NCBI GenBank assembly: GCA_047619465.1 | Contig: JBLHJW010000017.1 | Location: 1 to 14,106, forward strand | DNA from: CAYHDV01 sp047619465 | GTDB taxonomy: Bacteria > Patescibacteriota > Minisyncoccia > Phycocordibacterales > CSBR16-119 | Length of the DNA: 14,106 nt | Direction of reading: 5' to 3' | Shown: positions 6,419-12,441 of the stretch, one piece after another | Layout: the number at the start of each line of letters is the position of its first letter | Numbering within the stretch: the first letter of the stretch is position 1 | Notes under the pieces: generated by a model | The model's input: only the letters and a program-made list of their open reading frames with translations | The model's database searches: none | What the model was told of the DNA's origin: nothing | Program-made: the position numbers and the translations under genes

Positions 6419-7138
6419 TTACTTTTTCTTTTTTGCAACTTTCTTCTTTGCAGCTTTCTTAACTGTTTTTTTAGCTACTTTTTTCTTGGCTGGAGTTTTT
6501 TTAGCTGGGGCTTTCTTTACTGCTTTTTTCAAAGCGGTCTTTTTCTCTGAAACCTTATTTACAGCCTTTTTCAAATCTCCATCTTTAGCATTTTTCGCCT
6601 TTGGTTTTTTAGGAGCAACAACCTTCTTCTCTGCTCGGAATACTGTCTCTGACTCGTGAGCGTCTTCAGTTGGAAGATTTAGAGATAAAAGTATCTTATC
6701 CATTTTCGCTTGTAGAGCGTCAATCTTAAGAATAACACCTCCCATATCTGGACCAGCTGGTCGTCGGTCTCGATCATTTCTTCGTGCTCCTCTATCTCCT
6801 CCACGGTCGCCTGCTCTATCTCCTCCACGAGATTCTCGACTATCACGTCGATCTCCTCCTCCAGACTCTTCTCTTTTTGCGCTAAAACAAGCGCTACAGA
6901 ATACTGGCTTATCTCCTGTGGGCTTGAATGGAAGTTCTGCTACTTTTCCACAACCGTCACAATCAGCTTTATGCATTTTTGGAGCTCCAAAGTCACGTCG
7001 TCCTCCTCGGTCTCCTCCTCCACCTCCTCCTCGGTTTCCACCATAGCTTCCTCCACCTCCTCCTCGGTTTCCACCATAGCTTCCTCCACCTCCTCCTCGG
7101 TTTCCACCTCTATCTCCTCCTTTATTATAGTTATCCAT
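6419..7138 (-). CDS. CxxC-x17-CxxC zinc-ribbon protein with RGG repeats and H1-like tail
   Basis: A 239-aa protein from ATG 7138. Residues 7-48 are a Gly/Arg-rich disordered region with three GGNRGGGGG units. Residues 60-84 hold the zinc ribbon: C60-x2-C63, exactly 17 residues, C81-x2-C84, the CxxC-x17-CxxC signature common in Patescibacteria. A second RGG/DR-rich segment (93-130) follows, then a predicted helix (ILKIDALQAKMDKILLSLNL, 136-155). The C-terminal 70 residues form a histone-H1/AlgP-like tail of KKA, PAKK and VAKK units. RGG and K/A tails typically bind nucleic acid, so I infer an RNA- or DNA-binding or condensate-forming cytoplasmic protein; its actual partner is unknown. An upstream in-frame start at 7183 would add 15 hydrophobic residues, but it lies upstream of the strong promoter at 7146-7173 and is rejected. 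Confidence 0.85.
   Translation of the reverse strand: MDNYNKGGDRGGNRGGGGGSYGGNRGGGGGSYGGNRGGGGGGDRGGRRDFGAPKMHKADCDGCGKVAELPFKPTGDKPVFCSACFSAKREESGGGDRRDSRESRGGDRAGDRGGDRGARRNDRDRRPAGPDMGGVILKIDALQAKMDKILLSLNLPTEDAHESETVFRAEKKVVAPKKPKAKNAKDGDLKKAVNKVSEKKTALKKAVKKAPAKKTPAKKKVAKKTVKKAAKKKVAKKKK
7010..7108 (-). repeat. Three 33-bp coding repeats (GGNRGGGGGSY units)
   Basis: The phrase GGTTTCCACC recurs at 7033, 7066 and 7099, exactly 33 bp apart on the plus strand. The first two spacings are nearly identical in DNA, implying recent slippage or unequal crossing-over, so copy number may differ among relatives. Confidence 0.85.
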
Positions 7139-7145
7139 GCGAGAC

Positions 7146-7173
7146 ACTATAACATAAAATATATAAAATGCAA
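7146..7173 (-). promoter_or_regulatory. Promoter of the zinc-ribbon gene, leaderless geometry
   Basis: On the minus strand: -35 TTGCAT (7173-7168), a 16-bp spacer, and extended -10 TGT-TATAGT (-10 at 7151-7146). Seven bases separate the -10 from ATG 7138, so the transcript should start at or one base from the start codon. This is the clearest leaderless promoter in the window. Confidence 0.7.
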
Positions 7174-7201
7174 GCTTTTCCAACCTTTATCAAATCATCT
7201 T

Positions 7202-7465
7202 TTACATGCCATCTACTAAACATTTTTTTTCTTTCTTGGAAAGTTTTTTGATTCTTGATTCTTCTTTCATTGACTCTGAACGGTTTGGAAATTCAGCTGA
7301 ATAGACTAGAGATACAGGCCTACGAGCCCTTGTGTATTTAGAGCCTAACTTTCCCGCACCATTATGCTCAGCAACCCTCCGAACAAGGTCTGTTGCTATT
7401 CCTGTATAAAGTGTGTCATCTGCACACTTGATTATGTATGTGTAGTATTCCATTTTATTCACCAT
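7202..7465 (-). CDS. GIY-YIG nuclease-domain protein
   Basis: An 87-aa single-domain GIY-YIG protein (YhbQ/UPF0213-like). The motif pair appears as YTYII (7-11) and YTG (19-21), followed by the conserved arginine in DLVRRVAEHN (26-35), the GSKYTRARRPVSLVY segment, and a C-terminal basic helix with the conserved glutamate (ESRIKKLSKKEK). The family includes DNA-repair and mobile endonucleases; small stand-alone copies are of mostly unknown role. Two starts are possible. ATG 7465 has a GGAG site 6 nt upstream and overlaps the preceding gene by 11 bp. ATG 7453, one base after that gene's stop, matches the family's usual N-terminus (MEYYTYI). In either case it is translationally coupled to the small membrane protein upstream. 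This is one of the few genes here with a recognisable Shine-Dalgarno sequence. Confidence 0.88.
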   Translation of the reverse strand: MVNKMEYYTYIIKCADDTLYTGIATDLVRRVAEHNGAGKLGSKYTRARRPVSLVYSAEFPNRSESMKEESRIKKLSKKEKKCLVDGM

Positions 7466-7760
7466 CGGGAACTCCCCATTGCCACTTGGGTTTTTCGCCT
7501 TTTTTATTTGCTATGGCAAGGAAGACGACAATGGCTACAGCCAACTTTACAAAAAAACTTAATAATTCGCCCCTTGTGAGTTCCTCAGCCAAAGAATCCA
7601 AACAAACAGCCTGCCACAAAACAAAACCTATAAAAAGACCCGTCACAAGCCAACCCTGCCATCTTGCTGGTGTCCAACCCCATCCATAGAGCTTCCTACG
7701 AAACCAATAACCTTTTGGATTATCTTTTATGTAATCAATGTAATTTTTTATTTTATTCAT
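7455..7760 (-). CDS. Small membrane protein with YWFxRKLYGWGWTPARWQGW motif
   Basis: A 101-aa protein. The N-terminal 30 residues are basic and aromatic, with a striking tryptophan-rich motif (residues 19-37, YWFRRKLYGWGWTPARWQGW-type), followed by two hydrophobic segments: about 38-53 (LVTGLFIGFVLWQAV) and about 67-84 (LLSFFVKLAVAIVVFLAI). The C-terminus is short and hydrophilic (KKGEKPKWQWG). The same Trp-rich start followed by two or three membrane passes is familiar in uncharacterised proteins from Patescibacteria; I know of no function. ATG 7760 follows an extended -10 (TGC-TACTAT) by six bases, so the mRNA is predicted to be leaderless. It leads a two-gene unit with the GIY-YIG gene, overlapping or nearly touching it. 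Confidence 0.75.
   Translation of the reverse strand: MNKIKNYIDYIKDNPKGYWFRRKLYGWGWTPARWQGWLVTGLFIGFVLWQAVCLDSLAEELTRGELLSFFVKLAVAIVVFLAIANKKGEKPKWQWGVPDGE
7472..7475 (-). promoter_or_regulatory. Shine-Dalgarno site (GGAG) for the GIY-YIG gene
   Basis: GGAG on the minus strand, within the end of the upstream gene and 6 nt from ATG 7465. It favours ATG 7465 as start and contrasts with the SD-less starts of most other genes here. Confidence 0.5.
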
Positions 7761-7766
7761 ACCTAT

Positions 7767-7775
7767 ATAGTAGCA
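7767..7775 (-). promoter_or_regulatory. Extended -10 promoter, leaderless geometry (small membrane protein)
   Basis: TGC-TACTAT on the minus strand (-10 at 7772-7767), six bases, then ATG 7760. Where a -35 would lie the sequence is part of the upstream terminator hairpin, so the extended -10 probably carries recognition. Confidence 0.55.
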
Positions 7776-7778
7776 CCT

Positions 7779-7819
7779 AATAAGATAACGGCTCAGTTAT
7801 ACTGAGCCGTTATCTTATT
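7779..7819 (-). terminator. 19-bp perfect hairpin ending the PadR-PspC operon
   Basis: AATAAGATAACGGCTCAGT and its exact complement flank a 3-nt loop. The 3' arm on the minus strand ends TTATCTTATT, moderately T-rich, so it is a likely terminator with a weak U-tract. The stop codon of the 21-aa gene (7815-7817) lies inside the hairpin. Confidence 0.7.
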
Positions 7820-7880
7820 TCTTTTCTTTTGGTTTTTTGGGTTTCTTTTCTTCTTTTCTTTTGTTTTGTCCTTTTGCCAT
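7815..7880 (-). CDS. Tiny lysine-rich protein (21 aa)
   Basis: From ATG 7880 the frame reads MAKGQNKRKEEKKPKKPKEK plus one final lysine, then TAA. Ten or more of 21 residues are lysine, with an M-A-K-G-Q start and a KKPKKPKEKK end. Very short proteins of this MAKGQ...KKPKK pattern occur as uncharacterised genes in diverse bacteria, which supports a real gene rather than chance; this is from memory and should be searched. It starts 27 bp after the PspC stop codon and ends inside the terminator hairpin, so it is the last gene of the PadR-PspC operon. No ribosome-binding site is seen. An AT-rich -10-like stretch (TACTATATAAA) in the 27-bp gap could give it its own start. Its extreme charge suggests binding to RNA, ribosomes or DNA; that is inference. 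Confidence 0.65.
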   Translation of the reverse strand: MAKGQNKRKEEKKPKKPKEKK

Positions 7881-7907
7881 GTTTATTTATTTTATATAGT
7901 AGTACTG

Positions 7908-9626
7908 CTATTGTACCATGTCACCAGAAACTTCCTCAATAGATCCTGATCCTGAAATTCTCTCTGTAACAACAACTTCACCCAAGTCTATGTATGCAAC
8001 CTTTGTTGAACCAGAAGAACGAACATCGAGGGAGTCTTCAACAGAAAGCTGAACCTTTGCTGAGCCAGAGGACTTAACAGAAGCATTTTTAGCAGAGAAG
8101 TCATAGCCGTTTATTTTTGATGACCCAGATAGTTTAATAGATAGATCCTCTGTAGATCCGACAAGGGTAAGATCACCTGATCCAATAATTCTTAAGTCAA
8201 ATGATTTTGTCACTGCATTCATCAAGAAGCTTGCACCACCTGAGAACTTTGCTGAAAAATCCTCCACAGTAAACTCATCCATTTCTCCTTTTACATTTCC
8301 AGAGAAGCTCACTCCGTCCAGCTCTGGAGTAGTAATCGTGATTATTGTTTTTGAAAATAACTCACTACAATAGAAGATGCATATATAGAATTCATTATCT
8401 CTATAGATCTTTAACTGTCCATCTTCACTTTTTACCTGAAGGGCTTCAAGGGCTCTTTCTGAACCCTCTACTACAACCTTGTTTACTTCTCCTTTTATTA
8501 TTTTCACCTCTGTGTTACCAGAAATGTCCACTGATGAAAATTCCATGTCTGTGTATTCCTCTGAAAGGTATAAAGCTTTAACCTGAGTTTGAGCCTGAGA
8601 TATACCGTCTCGTATATCATCAATACTTGTCAAAGCTGTAGCTGAAATTATATTCGCTGATAAAAACCACAAAGCAAACAAGATTATCGAACCAACCCAG
8701 CCAATAAATTTCTTTCGTCTAATAAGCATTATTCCAAAAAGAGTAATTGATATAAGAGGAATAACAACTAGAAGATATAGACTAATCATTGTTGCAAATC
8801 CTAGTGTTCCTGCTGAAAGAATACCTACGACAGCCGCAATCAATGGGTCTGTTAATCCGCCACCGCTCACCAAGACAATGAAAGATATGGAAAAAGCAAA
8901 CAATGAAATAAGTGAGACTAAGGATATAGATACACCAATAATTCCAGATAGTATTGGTCCTGTCTTCTTAATTACTTTAAAAAGAAAAGTAGCCAACTTC
9001 TTAAGAATCAGGAATGGAAACGAAAAAAACTTTTTCCATTTACTTTTTGGGACTTCGTCTATCTTTTTTTTTACAAAAGTTTCAATCTCAGATATCGTAG
9101 CTTTACCGCCACCCATTCGAATCTTCTTTGATGCAGTGTCAGCAGCTGGAACAATAATCCAAAGTAGAATGTAAGCGGGAAGTCCAAAGCCTCCAAATAT
9201 TCCGAAGATCACAAATAGAACTCTTGTGATCACAGGATCTACAGAGAAGTACCTTGCTATACCTGAAGCAACTCCACCAATAACAACGTCTTCTGTGTCG
9301 CGGTACAGCCTCTTTGAGTTTGACGTTGTTTTATCCTCGGGAGCGAAATCTTCTTCTGATCCTTCTCCAGATAGCTCCTCAACAGTTCCCATAAGAGAGA
9401 TAATATTTTCAACATCTTTTTCTGTTATGGCCTTATCTGTATTGAACCCTTTTGATATAAGCTTCTCAGCAATACTGTTCTCAATGTCTTCTATAACATC
9501 GTCTCCTTCTTCGTCTCGACTGAAGTACGATTTAATTTCGTCTAGATAATTACTTAAAGCGCTGTAAGCACCTTCCTCTATTAGGAATATTGTATTTCCT
9601 ATTGTTATGTTAATTACTTTTTTCAT
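7908..9626 (-). CDS. PspC-domain membrane protein with toastrack (DUF2807) domain
   Basis: A 572-aa membrane protein. Residues 1-85 form an N-terminal domain: strands INITIGNTIFLIE, then helices with YLDEIKSYF, EDIENSIAEKL and ITEKDVENIISLMGTVEEL. This resembles the HAAS-type region that precedes PspC or toastrack domains in stress proteins. Residues 105-165 are the PspC domain (SKRLYRDTEDVVIGGVASG...YFSVDPVITRVLFVI...PAYILLWIIVP). Further membrane segments lie at about 225-255, 262-300 and 308-330. Residues 362-566 are a beta-rich domain of the DUF2807 / head-GIN (toastrack) type, with recurring SSGS, SGSGS and LSGSSKI turns at each beta rung. PspC proteins sense envelope stress in the phage-shock response; the toastrack probably lies outside the membrane. 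ATG 9626 is 17 bp inside the PadR gene, so translation is coupled, and no Shine-Dalgarno site is seen. Confidence 0.88.
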   Translation of the reverse strand: MKKVINITIGNTIFLIEEGAYSALSNYLDEIKSYFSRDEEGDDVIEDIENSIAEKLISKGFNTDKAITEKDVENIISLMGTVEELSGEGSEEDFAPEDKTTSNSKRLYRDTEDVVIGGVASGIARYFSVDPVITRVLFVIFGIFGGFGLPAYILLWIIVPAADTASKKIRMGGGKATISEIETFVKKKIDEVPKSKWKKFFSFPFLILKKLATFLFKVIKKTGPILSGIIGVSISLVSLISLFAFSISFIVLVSGGGLTDPLIAAVVGILSAGTLGFATMISLYLLVVIPLISITLFGIMLIRRKKFIGWVGSIILFALWFLSANIISATALTSIDDIRDGISQAQTQVKALYLSEEYTDMEFSSVDISGNTEVKIIKGEVNKVVVEGSERALEALQVKSEDGQLKIYRDNEFYICIFYCSELFSKTIITITTPELDGVSFSGNVKGEMDEFTVEDFSAKFSGGASFLMNAVTKSFDLRIIGSGDLTLVGSTEDLSIKLSGSSKINGYDFSAKNASVKSSGSAKVQLSVEDSLDVRSSGSTKVAYIDLGEVVVTERISGSGSIEEVSGDMVQ

Positions 9627-9990
9627 AGTTTTTTATTAGCGTTTTAATAGACAAGTCTAATTCTTCCCATATCTTAATTAAATTAAGAAGTGTTTCTTTT
9701 CCTTTACCCGTCAGTGAATAATATTTTCTTGGAGGGCCGCTTTTTGATTCCTCCCAGGCATAGTCCAGTAAGCCGTTCCTTCTTAACCGACTCAGTAGAG
9801 GATAAAGCGTGCCTTCAACAACTATCATATCTGCCTTCATAAGGCTTTCTATAATAACTGAAGAGTAGGCCTTTCCTCGAGAGATTATCAAGAGAACAGA
9901 GAAGTCCAAGGTTCCTTTTCTCATTTGAGTTCGAACCTTGTCTCCCAGCTTATCTTTTTCTTTACTGTTTAATTGTTTTTCTTTACTCAT
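9610..9990 (-). CDS. PadR family transcriptional regulator
   Basis: A 126-aa winged-helix protein matching PadR. Residues 24-50 form the first helices (RKGTLDFSVLLIIS...AYSSVIIESL). Residues 58-77 hold the recognition helix region with the hallmark VEGTLYPLLSRLRRNGLL. Residues 83-98 form the wing (SGPPRKYYSLTGKGKE). A C-terminal helix (99-123) would dimerise. A lysine-rich extension of about 22 residues precedes the domain. PadR proteins are dimeric repressors that often control envelope or efflux genes beside them. Here it is the first gene of an operon with PspC/toastrack, overlapping it by 17 bp. The promoter at 9997-10025 contains an inverted repeat filling the spacer, indicating autorepression. 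ATG 9990 is six bases after the -10, so the mRNA is predicted to be leaderless. Confidence 0.92.
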   Translation of the reverse strand: MSKEKQLNSKEKDKLGDKVRTQMRKGTLDFSVLLIISRGKAYSSVIIESLMKADMIVVEGTLYPLLSRLRRNGLLDYAWEESKSGPPRKYYSLTGKGKETLLNLIKIWEELDLSIKTLIKNYEKSN

Positions 9991-9996
9991 ATTGAT

Positions 9997-10025
9997 AGAT
10001 TAACATACAGTACTATGTAGTGCAA
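9997..10025 (-). promoter_or_regulatory. PadR operon promoter, leaderless geometry
   Basis: On the minus strand: -35 TTGCAC (10025-10020), 17-bp spacer, extended -10 TGT-TAATCT (-10 at 10002-9997). Six bases then lead to ATG 9990. The spacer is occupied by the operator described separately. Confidence 0.75.
10003..10018. promoter_or_regulatory. Probable PadR operator
   Basis: The inverted repeat ACATA-N6-TATGT (centre containing the palindrome GTAC) lies entirely between the -35 and -10 boxes of the PadR promoter. Bound protein would block RNA polymerase. ATGT/ACAT-type half sites are typical for PadR-family dimers. Confidence 0.7.
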
Positions 10026-10061
10026 GGTATCTTGTGGAAAAATTGCTTTTTCGAGAGATAT

Positions 10062-10088
10062 TTGTTTATATGGTTACAAACCTAATAT
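10062..10088 (+). promoter_or_regulatory. Promoter of the 96-aa gene, leaderless geometry
   Basis: TTGTTT (10062-10067), a 15-bp spacer and TAATAT (10083-10088), then six bases to ATG 10095. The -35 is weak and the spacing short, but the -10-to-ATG distance matches the other leaderless candidates. Confidence 0.45.
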
Positions 10089-10094
10089 TGAACA

Positions 10095-10385
10095 ATGAAC
10101 ATATCAGAAGCCTTAACATTAACCCCAAGCCGCAGAATTACCTGCATAAACACTGACAAACTTAAAGGAAACGAGCACGCTCCCCTGCTGGAGAAAGGAA
10201 AAACTTATCCTACTCTAGAAGTCCATATTGACACAGATGGAAATCCTCATATTGAGGTCGGAATAAGAACAGACTTGAACTTTATTACAGCCTACAAGGA
10301 AGGAGTTCTAGTTGAAAACAGAGAAAAACTACCAGCGGAAAATAATATTCACTGGTGTCATCCAAGCAGATTTGAGCTTGCATAA
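10095..10385 (+). CDS. Unrecognised 96-aa protein
   Basis: I do not recognise this protein. It has no signal peptide or membrane segment. It begins with a threonine-rich stretch (MNISEALTLTPSRRITCINTDKL). A beta-rich middle with alternating hydrophobic residues follows (LEVHIDTDGNPHIEVGI, then TAYKEGVLVENREKLP), and the end is HWCHPSRFELA. The pattern LEKGKTYPTLEVHIDTDGNPHIEVG suggests a small beta-barrel like those that regulate or bind nucleic acids or proteins, but this is only inference from strand pattern. Two cysteines (17 and 88) and two histidines at the end do not form a clear metal motif. It is a single gene, divergent from the PadR operon with 104 bp between start codons, and has its own terminator at 10391-10421. 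The divergent arrangement makes co-control with PadR possible, though the operator is far from this promoter. Confidence 0.75.
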   Translation: MNISEALTLTPSRRITCINTDKLKGNEHAPLLEKGKTYPTLEVHIDTDGNPHIEVGIRTDLNFITAYKEGVLVENREKLPAENNIHWCHPSRFELA

Positions 10386-10390
10386 ATAAC

Positions 10391-10421
10391 AAAAGGTCGC
10401 TTTTTTAAAGCGACCTTTTTT
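10391..10421. terminator. Bidirectional terminator between convergent genes
   Basis: AAAAGGTCGC (10391-10400) pairs with GCGACCTTTT (10410-10419), the stem can extend by TTT/AAA pairs in the loop, and the T-run follows. On the minus strand it ends TTTTG and can serve the thioredoxin-like gene as well. Confidence 0.85.
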
Positions 10422-10433
10422 GATATGTTTTTT

Positions 10434-10467
10434 ATGGGCGTTTCTGCTGCCTAGCCCATAGAACGCC
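10434..10467. other. Two overlapping inverted repeats
   Basis: ATGGGC (10434-10439) pairs with GCCCAT (10454-10459). GGCGTTTCT (10437-10445) pairs with AGAACGCC (10460-10467) with one bulge. The two stems share GGC at 10437-10439, so they exclude each other. The position is the 3' untranslated region of the thioredoxin-like gene on the minus strand. No T-run follows, so neither is a classic terminator. Confidence 0.45.
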
Positions 10468-10486
10468 AAACCATTTGAGTTATATT

Positions 10487-11167
10487 TTATTCTGTATCCA
10501 CCAAGTCTTTCTCTGGCGTAAGCTCTGACAATATATCTCTAAGCTCTCGCTCTTTCAGTCCCCCTTTATGTGTCTGACCATTTATTATCAATGTTGGGAG
10601 CTCTTCTTCTAAAACATTTAGAGTTGAGATAAGTGTTCTAACAGCAGAAAGCTCTGTATCATAATCAAAGGAATATAGATTTAAGCCAGAAAAATCCTTA
10701 CTTACGTTTTCTAGTATATATTCCTGTGCCTCACATTCCTCACATTTTTTTTCATGGAAGTATAGAAGAACAACTGGTTCAGTTCCACACTTTTCTGCGA
10801 GCTGAGTAACAAGAATATAATCTTTAACTTGTAGAAGTGAGTAGTACCTTCTAAGTTGCTCCACTGCGGGATCGTCCTTGTCTAGATTTTTCTCCATAAC
10901 GTTTAATCTGTTACCAAACAAATTCAACTCTTCACTTAGAAGTGCATCATCAACGAAGTGCTCACATGACGTTCTCTCTAGCAAGGCAAACCTTGTCTCT
11001 GATGAAAGGATATCTGTTGATAGCTTATCTTGAAAAGCTCTCATCTGGTTGAAACGTTTATTGCTAAAGGATGAACTTAAATAGATAGCAACCAAGAAAA
11101 TACCTGCTGTAATTAAAAAAACAATAATATATTTCTTCCAATCGTGATGTGAGTGTTGATGGTCCAT
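10487..11167 (-). CDS. Membrane-anchored thioredoxin-like protein with CEEC motif
   Basis: A 226-aa protein. The N-terminus is short and His-rich (MDHQHSHHDWKK), followed by one membrane segment (about 13-31, YIIVFLITAGIFLVAIYL). The rest should face outside: a helical region (35-125) and a thioredoxin-like fold (131-215). This fold has a VVLLYFHEKKCEEC strand and active site C142-E-E-C145, a middle strand with YSFDYD, and the cis-proline loop ELPTLIING (P191). The CxxC plus cis-Pro pattern suggests disulfide exchange or reductase activity outside the membrane; a purely structural role is possible. Cys68 and Cys127 are extra cysteines. ATG 11167 is 26 bp after the glycosyltransferase stop, so the two form an operon. 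A -10-like GATAAT (11180-11175) seven bases before the ATG could give a secondary leaderless start. Confidence 0.75.
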   Translation of the reverse strand: MDHQHSHHDWKKYIIVFLITAGIFLVAIYLSSSFSNKRFNQMRAFQDKLSTDILSSETRFALLERTSCEHFVDDALLSEELNLFGNRLNVMEKNLDKDDPAVEQLRRYYSLLQVKDYILVTQLAEKCGTEPVVLLYFHEKKCEECEAQEYILENVSKDFSGLNLYSFDYDTELSAVRTLISTLNVLEEELPTLIINGQTHKGGLKERELRDILSELTPEKDLVDTE

Positions 11168-11193
11168 GTTAATGATTATCTGTTATGTTTATA

Positions 11194-12435
11194 CTACTTC
11201 CATTCTGACTGGCGAGATCTAGCTGCGTCCACCATAGATTTTATAACCCAAACAGGAGCAACTGTTGCTGACATAATAACCATGAGAATTATATCCTTCC
11301 AGCTGTTTAGTTTTTCCCGAGATAGACGTCGACCAATCATAACAGCTAAAATAACTGAAAAATAAAGTATTGTTATAACAATGGTTGTTGTAGATATGTA
11401 CAAATTAAATGGGTCAAAAGAAGGGATGAGACTGTCGATTCCTGCTGCAGATACTTTTAAATACAAATTAATAATTCCGGACCCAACACTGTATAAAGCA
11501 AAACTAAGAACAACAGGAATTATTGTCAGCGCTATAATAGATGCTGGAAGTGTAAAAAATGCCAAACCTGAATGTTTTTTGTTAAAAATCATTCCTCTAT
11601 AATTATTTAAGTTTTTGAAGAATCCATATGTCCACCGAATTCTTTGCTTAAAAAGTTTTACTACAGTATCTGGAGAAACAGTATAAACATAAGAATCTGA
11701 GCAATATCCTATCTTGTATCCGTTCTTTTGAATTCTAAGAGCCATTTCAATATCCTCTGTGTTGTATGCTCTTTTATACATTCCAATACTATCAAAAATT
11801 TCCCTCTTGAATACAGAGAATGGTCCCGGTGTAACATGTAGACCTCCTATTTTAGCTAGCATGTGTTTTACATACACAGACATTTCATATTCAGCTTTCT
11901 GGGCAAGCTGTATTAAATTTTTAGGATTGTGTATCAAGATAGACGAAGCTACGGCTTGTAGCTGTGAATCCTTGTTGAAAATATTAACAACTCTCTCTAG
12001 AGCTTCTGGAGCAATGAATGAGTCGGCATCCAAAGTTGCTATTAAATCTGTATAAGTATTTTTTATAGCAAGATTTAGAGCTACATGTTTACCTTGATTC
12101 TCTTGATGAAAGACTACAATCTGCTTATTGGCATCATATGAATGCATTATTTCAAGTGTTTTGTCTGTTGATCCATCATCAATTAAAACAATCTTTAATT
12201 TATCTTTTGGGTATTTTAAAGCGAGAGCAGATTCAATTGTCCCTTTTATTGTATTCTCCTCATTCCAGCATGGTATCAATACTGAAGCTGTCGGATATTT
12301 AGACGGATTTATCTGCTTTTCTTCGTTGGGTCTAGATTTCTTACTATCTATGTAGGTAATCAGCAAAAAAACCTGAACATACAAGGAGAAAAACAATATG
12401 GAATAGAATATAACAGACGAGATATCAATCATCAT
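11194..12435 (-). CDS. Processive family 2 glycosyltransferase, membrane-bound
   Basis: A 413-aa GT-A glycosyltransferase of the chitin/hyaluronan/poly-GlcNAc synthase type. There is a membrane segment at about 8-28. The catalytic domain runs from about 47 to 285: ASVLIPCWNEENTI (50-63), nucleotide-binding DDGST (86-90), metal-binding DAD (136-138), GGLHVTPGPFSVFKRE (197-212), catalytic-base region TEDIE (226-230), and Q264-x-x-R267-W268, the QxxRW motif of processive enzymes. Further membrane segments lie at about 293-325, 345-368 and 382-402. It would polymerise an activated sugar into an exported polysaccharide; the sugar cannot be told. No partner deacetylase or export gene is visible; the adjacent gene is the thioredoxin-like protein. 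ATG 12435 follows a perfect -10 TATAAT by exactly six bases. Confidence 0.88.
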   Translation of the reverse strand: MMIDISSVIFYSILFFSLYVQVFLLITYIDSKKSRPNEEKQINPSKYPTASVLIPCWNEENTIKGTIESALALKYPKDKLKIVLIDDGSTDKTLEIMHSYDANKQIVVFHQENQGKHVALNLAIKNTYTDLIATLDADSFIAPEALERVVNIFNKDSQLQAVASSILIHNPKNLIQLAQKAEYEMSVYVKHMLAKIGGLHVTPGPFSVFKREIFDSIGMYKRAYNTEDIEMALRIQKNGYKIGYCSDSYVYTVSPDTVVKLFKQRIRWTYGFFKNLNNYRGMIFNKKHSGLAFFTLPASIIALTIIPVVLSFALYSVGSGIINLYLKVSAAGIDSLIPSFDPFNLYISTTTIVITILYFSVILAVMIGRRLSREKLNSWKDIILMVIMSATVAPVWVIKSMVDAARSRQSEWK

Positions 12436-12441
12436 AATGGG

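Noticed and set aside
7010..7108. Regular 33-bp repeats as a possible CRISPR array
   Set aside because: The units are contiguous without spacers and encode a Gly-rich repeat in frame.
7139..7183. Upstream start adding a 15-residue hydrophobic N-terminus to the zinc-ribbon protein
   Set aside because: It would lie upstream of the strong promoter, and ATG 7138 begins the family-like MDNYNKGG sequence.
6414..7219. Several plus-strand open frames of 74-82 codons rich in Phe/Leu/Ser
   Set aside because: They are the antisense of the K/A tail and Gly-rich repeats of the zinc-ribbon gene, with low-complexity composition and no promoter or start signals.
8345..9549. Plus-strand open frames of 78-107 codons
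   Set aside because: They are antisense to the PspC/toastrack gene, whose domains are clear on the minus strand.
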